Positions 56,801 to 64,000 of a stretch of 64,000 nt of DNA are shown here, in pieces. This DNA comes from Isoetes taiwanensis (taxonomy: Eukaryota > Streptophyta > Lycopodiopsida > Isoetales > Isoetaceae). The stretch is taken from assembly GCA_021234155.1 (NCBI GenBank), contig JAJEKV010000084.1, positions 3,879,449-3,943,448 of the forward strand, in the 5' to 3' direction. A model generated the notes under the pieces. The model was given only the letters and a program-made list of their open reading frames with translations, was not told the DNA's origin and did not search any database. Numbering within the stretch: position 1 is the stretch's first letter; the number at the start of each line of letters is the position of its first letter. Made by a program: the position numbers and the translations under genes.

Positions 56801-56850
56801 AATGCTCTTCCCGGTGGTATCCTCGGACCTCAAAGATCTTGAGAAATCAA
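53811..56850 (+). pseudogene. unit 3 exons 1 and 2, frame-broken
   Basis: Exon 1 (from 53811) and exon 2 (55363-56850) align with unit 2 throughout but carry many short indels, for example in the GRPEGV and SAP-like codons. No open segment over about 70 codons remains. Confidence 0.7.
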
Positions 56851-57163
56851 GTGGGAGTGCGAATTGTTAGCCACAAACAAAGCAGGCAACTCTGGCTTTG
56901 GTGCGGTGCGGCCGATAATATTATGTTTTGAGTATAGTATGGTTTTCATACTATATCTTGCTTATATAGTTTCCCGATGCTTGGCTGCATGCATTGCATG
57001 TTGTTCAGGCCTTAGTGCCAATCTATATGGGATCTTTCCCAATTTTTATATGGGATTTATTCCCCAAATTTTTCTTTTATGGGATTTATTCCCAAATTTT
57101 GATACTATATGATATTCAATAGAATATTTTATGTTGCTAAAGCATTGATATTGTTTTAAGCAG

Positions 57164-59244
57164 AAAGAAGAGTTCTTTACCTTGGAGATTGATGGAAGGA
57201 TTAAACTACAAGTATTAAAGGAAAAAATAAATAAAAAGTATGTGCATCTTACCTATTTTTCCAAAGTTGTGGATAAAATCAACTATACTAGTGCTTTCAA
57301 AAGTGTTATTAGCAGACATCTTGGTAGTATTGGTTATGATGCATGGGAAAACACAACTTTCGGGTGGAGATATATTAGTAATCTTAAAGATATGTTCTAT
57401 AAACCCAAATTGGTCTTTACTAATGATGGTCAGCCAGCTTGTGTATGCTCTATACCAAGGTTGCTTGAAATTTGTTGATCAAAAATTGGACATATCCGTT
57501 ACTCACGGATATCAATATTATACATTGCAAGGGCTTGAGAAATTGGTTTGCACTTGGGCTAAATTTCATCCCTGATTGTCCTTTTACTATTACAAAGTAT
57601 ATGGATGAAATTGAGATTACAATTGAACAGTTTTTTCATGTGCACAGATTCTCATTCATGAATTTTGATGAACTTACTATACAGCAATGCAAATTGGATC
57701 TGATGAAGGAAATAAAATGGTTAGCTAAATTATTTGTGGAAAGCAATGCACAGATCAGGAAAAAATTCCTAATTGAGGATGAAAGGGTTATGAAAAATAT
57801 CGAATGGTTAGTGAATAACACGTATATTTCGAGGAGTTGATAAAGCGACCAACAATCCGGTTTTATCCTTGCCCATTGCATATCAGAATGGAAGCTAGTA
57901 TCAGACTTAATAGTAATGATTTTTGCAGCAGTACAATCAGTAAAGATCAACTCATTCTACAGGTCCAAACGGAGATTGCTAATTTATTGGGGGATGGTCA
58001 CATTGGTAGCTTGGAACTCCCATACCTTCTTGGGATTTTTAAAGCACATAAGTTTGAATATAGATGGATAACAAATCATGATACAATTTTTTCCAATCAT
58101 TTTCATCTATTGTGGCATTTGGTTTGAACACGATACTTGATATATGGCCTTCTATTTGCTTTGAAAGGTGTAGAAAAGCCAATATTTTCCAAAAAATAAT
58201 ATTAAAAGTTCATGGGTAGTTAATTCTATATATGATGTTGCATGTAACATCCTAGCAAAAAATTAATGATGTCTTTGTGGCGGAACATTACCAAATGTTA
58301 TGAAAATATCCCTCTTTATGGGGAATATGGGATCTGCAATGTGATGGAAAAGGTTAGTTTAATGGCACAGAGTTTCCAAAGGAAAAGTCATTCTAGATGT
58401 GATATCGGTACCAAATTCAAAGTAATGGTAAAATTACCATGGAATGGAAGAACAAAGCCCACGAAAGTAAAAAGCATGGAAAAAGCTAGATAAGGAACTC
58501 TTCATTGCTTGAACATATATGGCTTGCTTAATAATTCTTTGGCTTCTTATGCATGATGGTATTTTTAAACAGGTTAAAGGTATTCCTATGGGGTTTGCTT
58601 CAAGCCCAGGATGGTGCAACTTATATTTGGCAGCACTTGAATTGGACTTTATTACTAAGCTTATTGATGAAGGAAGGCTACAGGAAGCTGCTACCTTTAA
58701 GTTTACGTTCAGGTATATTGATGATTTACTCAGCATTAATAATCCTACTATCAGAGGATTTCTTGGCCTGTTAAATAAAAATATAGAGCCTAATATATAT
58801 GACTTGGAGCATTTGGTCATCAAAGATGAAACAGTATATTGTAAGAAGGGGGACCATATTGGTAGGAAAGTTGATTTCCTAAACATGTCTATTGAAATTA
58901 TGGCACATCATACGGGCCTATATAATACTATGAAGTTTGATAAAAGAAATAATCTACCTTTTAAGGTATCAAGATTCATACATGCTACCAGTTGCAGGCC
59001 ATATATCAATGCTTGCAATATAATTATATCACAAATCTGACCATTGCTTTATGTGCCGCGACAATCCAATTCTGCTGGCGATGTGTTGGAACTTATGAAT
59101 TGCTTCATCAACAATGGCTTGAGAAAAAAGATGATGTATGGTTTAAAGTTATCAAAGTTCTAAAACACGAACATTTCCCGGGACTCGGATATGATATTGC
59201 CATTATTATGTTTTGAGCTTTACAAATCCAAATCGGCAGCATGA
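57164..59244 (+). pseudogene. unit 3 RT exon, partly intact
   Basis: Open blocks 57182-57478, 57472-57840 and 58519-59040 preserve much of the RT. The last contains motif B (GIPMGFASSP), motif C (YIDDLLSINN) and VDFLNM, identical to unit 2. Motif A (ITKCYENIP) survives near 58285 in a shifted frame. Confidence 0.8.
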
Positions 59245-59993
59245 GGGTTTGGTCCGCTTATTATGGACTTGTCCGGATACTAAGGATCGGGATAATTGGT
59301 GCCTTATTGGGAGCGGAATACATAGATATCATAAACATCTTCCGATAATATAGAAAGTTTTTTTTTTGCAACATTTTGTAATAGCTGATCACTAGGATGT
59401 TATTAACAAATGATACTAATTAGATATAAGAAATATGGTACAATTTGTGGCTTCTTTGGATATATATAGTAATAGTAAAAGATCATATCACAGCTACAAT
59501 TTGGTTCTTTGGTTCATATTGGCCTTATTTTGACTAGTAAAGGTTCATTGAACCTCATTTATATTTTTTTTTGACCAATGGCTTGCATGGAAATAATTTG
59601 AATATAAAACACTTAGGATGATTCTATAAAAAGGCGTGGTTATTGAAATAGTTTAGGTTTTAATTTGAAATGGAATACCTTATTAATTTGTTTGGATTTT
59701 AATTTACTTGGCAATGGAATACCTAGCATGTAATTTGTTTGGATAAGACATTCCTTTTGATTCTGTTTTGATTGTTTTAACAAATGGTATGGAGAATAAT
59801 AAGAAAAAATCACATAGGAGGTATTCCTCGACAAAAGTTAAATATTAAGATATAAAGGCAAACAAAAAGCATTGATAATATAGTTATAAAGTGGCTAAAA
59901 ACAAACAAAAGATTAAGCCAATTGTGAAAAATAATTGGCTCATGGACAATATCTTAACATAAGGTAATCATATGTCTTTTTGGGAAAATAAAG

Positions 59994-60883
59994 CTAAGAC
60001 TTGGTCTTCCCAACAGCGGTGTAATGCAAAGACCTTCGGGGATCTTCATATCCCACTCTAGTATGTTTCCATTATAAAGTAAATTCAAGAACATCTCCAA
60101 GGGTTAAACCAAACAATTTCTTAAATCGCATTTCCAACCCCCCTAAAATTTGCGCTGCTCTTGGGCCACCAAAGAACTTTTTTTCAACTTCTGGTCCATA
60201 ATCAACCTAATATATCCCTTGGTGGATGCGATGCTTGTTTTCATTCTCTAGTACCTAATTATAATAATAATAAAAATCTCTCGAGAACCTTAACACAATG
60301 CATGGAATCTAAATAATAAATATACCTATACTCGGTTGATATTGGCTCTGGTAGTGTGTGACGAAAATGGTTTATGAGATGGTGGTTCATCTTCGTCAAA
60401 AGTGTCATCATCGGATGTATCTAGTTCGCTACATGCGATCTTCAACTTAGCACCATGCTGTTTTTTTGAAACCACTGATTCTTAGTAGGCTTGCTGTGGC
60501 CCGGAACTTCCAAGTTGCCGCTACCAATAGGTTTCACGCGATAGTTTTCATCGCAGATCTGGGCGGTTAATGAGGTCCCATTGTTGGACAAACTACATAA
60601 AAGCGATCCTTCTACCATGTTGTTTCCTTTCGCCTTGATTCCCGGCCTTGGTTAAAGAATGTTCTACCACCCACGGTGGCTATATAAATGGAATACTCCT
60701 TAATTTGGTCCCAATACCAACAATATATTGATCTCGGGCGAAAGCAATACTCCCTCGGGCTTCTGTAAAACCTCGACTAAAGGTTAAGACTTTTATCTCT
60801 AAAAGGATATAGTCATGAAAGAATGTATCGGGTTTGCTCACCACAAATGACCGAACTTGACATCTACTAAAACTTTAAGCCAT
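59994..60883 (-). pseudogene. unit 3 B3-domain gene, frame-broken
   Basis: Aligns with the unit 2 B3 gene over its length but with numerous indels in both exons, for example around the GGGWNSF and GWESF codons. No long open frame. Confidence 0.65.
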
Positions 60884-61250
60884 AGCCAGAAAATAGGAAG
60901 GGAATATGGACTTGGAAGGTAAATTATTTTTTTTTAAATAGCTTATAAAGGAAGTACAAAGATTTATTAAGATTTAATGAAATAATAAAATATCTACTCT
61001 AATTATTGCTTGTGTAAGGCCTATTTGTAAGGCCTAAGATAGTACCATCATGGTGATAATATCTTATTAAATTTTAGGTATTACTACTAGTTTTTTTATT
61101 AAACTCCACCATTGGCTTTATTTTCTTTATAATCCACCAATTGTTTTAGGACATTTTTAACCTTTAGTTGGCGGGAGGGTCCCTTTGTTAGCAAAGGGAT
61201 CCTCCAATCCCTTTTGTTAACATATGGGACCTTATCGCCCCTTATGGGGG

Positions 61251-63583
61251 ATATATATATATATATATATATATATAGGTTCTCAATATTTTCCAATCTG
61301 TTGTATCACATCTATTCTAGTTTACTTCAAAATCTTGGGCATAGCATAATGGTTGGACACATTATGTGGACTTATAATCCATGGACGGTTTAATCCATGG
61401 CATAGGATCTTTAACATTAGGTTTAAAATTTTTTTTGGCGCAAAAGCCTTGGCCACCACGGAACATGGTTAATTTGAAGGGGCATTAATTGCCTTTATCC
61501 TTGCATGTCCAAGTGAGCATCTAATAGTGCAACAAAAAGGTTGAATACACTTACCCCAATTTGGGTATATCCTAACCCTATGGTATGATTTGAGAATGGA
61601 ATGATGAATGATAAGGTATGAAGGATAAATATGGTTGAGCATTTTTTACCCCCTAGCAGTTAAATTAAGGATGGATTAAATTAATATTATGATTCTAAAG
61701 CCAATGGTTGGTGGGAATCAAAATATGAAGTTGTTGCATAGGTATGTGTTGGGGGATGATAGGGGCAAACATCCCAAATGGTAAAATGAATATGGGTATT
61801 ATATGGTGTTTATATGGGCACTTGGTAACTGGTAAAATGTGTTACATAATTAACTAATATTTTCAATAGTACCTACAAAGTTTTGTTGGCTAACCCTAAG
61901 AAAAGGCAACCCTAGCGATGGGGTGTAAGTCTCTGACCTTGGGCTGATAGGTCTTGACGGATCCCCAAAACCATGGATGACCTTTTGATTGTTTGTTACA
62001 TGCAAAATATCGACATCTCCTGTTTGATCAAGGCATGTAAACAAACAAGTATGTTCCTTTTCTTAATCTTCTTGTTATATTTGCTTAAACAGCGGTGGTT
62101 TTGGTTTTCTATAATGCTGGTTTAACCTCCATGCTATATAATATGATCCGGATCCTCTACCATGAACACGCATTTTGGGCATGAGTAAAATTTCGTCGAC
62201 GAGGGTGTGTGCAATAAAGGCGCACGGATCTAAACTCATTGAATTCCTTAGAAGAATGGCTTAGAGCATAGTAGGCCCGACCTACTAAAAGCTCAAGCTA
62301 TTAGAATTGTGGAGCCCATGGATTAGATCCAAATAGGGACAAGGGTGATTACGGAATTATAAAATTCCTCCCTAGTCCGAATGCATGTGGGAATATCTCT
62401 AGATGCAGTAATACAACAAGCGGCAATGTGGAGTTTGTTTCGCTCTAAATTGAAGAAATTGAGAAGATTCGGATGATGGAGTGCAACCAAATCGAGGTTC
62501 CTACAATTGAATTGTTTAAATGCTGGTTTCTAACCATTTTATGTAATATTCTTTGTTATGATAGGGTGTTCTTAGTGGCATTAGTATTGCATGTCACAAT
62601 AATTGTAGGCATAACATGCTAGCATGCTAGTAGATTACTACTGATTCTGCATGAATTGCTTATTGAAATTAAGATGTAATGTTATAATCCATAGGTTGAT
62701 AACATGCAGTTTTAGGTATATTTATGTTAAACTGTGGGTAAAAGGCGTAAAATGCCAAGAGAGTTCATTGCTTACCCGTTAGCGGTGGGATTTTTTACCC
62801 TCTTAAGGCTAATTAGTTCTATTTGCTTTGCGGTGTGAGCTCTCTTCTCCTCATCGATCTACGTTTTTTGCATGGAAGCATGAATGATTGAAGAATGTTT
62901 TTATGTACTCTTGTATTTTATTGTATACAACGTTTATGGTAAGATTTTGATCCTTCAAGTTTAATTATTCAATGGAGTAAATCGTATGGTAAACTCTTAA
63001 TCCTTTTGTGTATTGTATTTTGAATATTATTTATGGCTGTTTTTTACCTTGGTAAAACATGTTTGGAGCACCTTGAAGTAATTTATGGTAATATAATTAT
63101 GGATCTTAGCCTTTGGCTTGCATTTTCTTATTCCATTTCCATACTTGCCTACTTTTTGGTTCATCGATGGTTTTTTAAATTTGCATGGTGTTTTCTGGTT
63201 TAATTTTAAGACTTTGGGTATTGCCCTTCTTTTTTAGATCATCTTTGGGTTTGACACATCCGTACAGTTCTCTTCTTCAAACAGGTATTCCAAATTGTTG
63301 TACAAGTTATTTTACAAGTTATTTAGCAATTTTATGGTACAGACATATTTGCTTGTTGTGGATGATTTCCTTTTGCTACATTTATTTGAAAAGGTTAATG
63401 TGTATCAAAGTAGTATGGTCAAGGTTAAATAATTGTATTATTAAATGAGTTGGCTGGTCTTATCTTTAGACTTTTTGTCTATGGTTAAACTATTATAGTT
63501 TACATGATCTCTAGGGCTCCCTCTTTAGGGTCCAATAAATTCGATGGTCTTATTTAGTTAGGTTAAAGGCTATTTTGAATGTC
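61251..63583 (+). mobile_element. array unit 4, truncated after the first intron region
   Basis: Starts with a TA tract (61251-61277) and contains the leader and exon 1 (62162-62497, frame-broken). It stops at GAATGTCTA, equivalent to about 38503 in unit 1, where a new TA tract begins. Exon 2, the RT exon and the B3 gene are absent. It shares the ~20-bp segment near 63016 with unit 1, not with units 2 and 3. Confidence 0.85.
62162..62497 (+). pseudogene. unit 4 exon 1, frame-broken
   Basis: Starts ATGAACACGCATTTTGGGCA and keeps the SAP-like region at DNA level, but single-base indels break the frame in several places. Confidence 0.65.
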
Positions 63584-63601
63584 TATATATATATATATAT
63601 A

Positions 63602-63660
<59 letters not shown>

Positions 63661-63666
63661 TATATA
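63584..63666. repeat. (TA)n tract at the right edge of the array
   Basis: About 80 bp of TA repeats with one interruption (TACTATA near 63602). It joins the truncated unit 4 to unrelated DNA. Confidence 0.95.
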
Positions 63667-64000
63667 AACATTGTTTTGTTCGGAATTTGTCACATTTAGT
63701 TGGTCATGGTGTTATGAATTTTTGAAAATTCCTAGCCAAGTCGACACACACTAAAAGGCGAGTCTTCCATAAAATAGAGTGGTATCAAGCTGACTCTAAT
63801 TATACCCCTTTATCTTGGTTGGTGGCATTTCATCATAAATGACCATTTTATGACCTATGTTTTCATAAGATAGCTATTCCCTGTTCCTCTACTCACATCT
63901 TTGTCTAGAATATGATAAATGCAAAGCACCCATGGTATAATGAAAGCACCCTTATAATTATACTTTGGGTTCTACCTTTAGAATATTTGACCCCATATTT
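63667..64000. other. right flank of the array, no gene
   Basis: Sequence not found in the units. No coding sequence recognised before the window ends. Confidence 0.5.

Larger units (their letters stand above)
52895..61250 (+). mobile_element. array unit 3: Penelope-like RT + B3 element, error-rich
   Basis: 8.36-kb unit from TA tract 52895-52921 to 61251. Shares with unit 2 the leader segment missing from unit 1 and the ~20-bp loss near 54670, so units 2 and 3 are closest. It is a mosaic: blocks almost identical to unit 2 (57184-57460, 57540-57825, 57890-58070, 58553-59035) alternate with blocks full of small indels at CAG/CTG sites. Confidence 0.85.

Overview
This is a land-plant nuclear window. 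It carries an intron-rich BONZAI-type copine gene, a C-terminal fragment of a plant GT37 fucosyltransferase, plant-type L1 LINEs with a DUF4283-like ORF1, a CACTA-like fragment, and proteins with plant-specific B3 DNA-binding folds. The species cannot be fixed from sequence alone. The AT-rich, repeat-dense texture and the Penelope-like retroelement would fit a non-flowering plant or conifer, but that is inference.

Layout. (1) 0.2-6.8 kb, minus strand: a complete 16-exon copine gene, whose exons I rebuilt by matching splice sites and reading phase (569 aa). (2) 6.8-14.2 kb: no intact gene. It holds a 385-bp TIR element with an unusual long flanking repeat and a 2-kb domain of palindromic minisatellites next to a CACTA-like fragment. 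(3) 14.2-18.7 kb: a LINE on the minus strand with a perfect 17-bp target duplication and an internal deletion. (4) 18.7-29.4 kb: direct duplications, a heat-shock-element cluster, an unidentified spliced minus-strand gene end (22.6-25.05 kb), a MITE with perfect 57-bp arms, several short tandem duplications and the fucosyltransferase fragment. (5) 30.0-31.7 kb: a 5'-truncated LINE of the same family on the plus strand. (6) 31.7-36.1 kb: hairpin-forming 17-mers and a diverged relative of the 5' part of the element that follows. (7) 36.1-63.6 kb: the main feature, a head-to-tail array of three full and one truncated ~8.35-kb units.

Each full unit has a (TA)n tract, a ~0.9-kb leader, a sense gene and an antisense gene. 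The sense gene has an exon with a SAP-like/AT-hook-like segment, a long middle exon with Cys-rich segments, and a ~690-codon reverse transcriptase exon (motif C YIDD). The antisense gene lies downstream, is convergent, and encodes a two-B3-domain protein of 275 aa with a 73-bp intron. Introns, head-to-tail tandem copies and RT motifs all point to a Penelope-like retroelement without a visible GIY-YIG endonuclease. Pairing it with a B3 protein is something I know no description of. Unit 2 is the best copy. Frame breaks in units 1, 3 and 4 cluster at CAG/CTG positions, which looks like long-read base-calling error at CHG-methylated cytosines rather than decay. This is the part of the window most worth following up.
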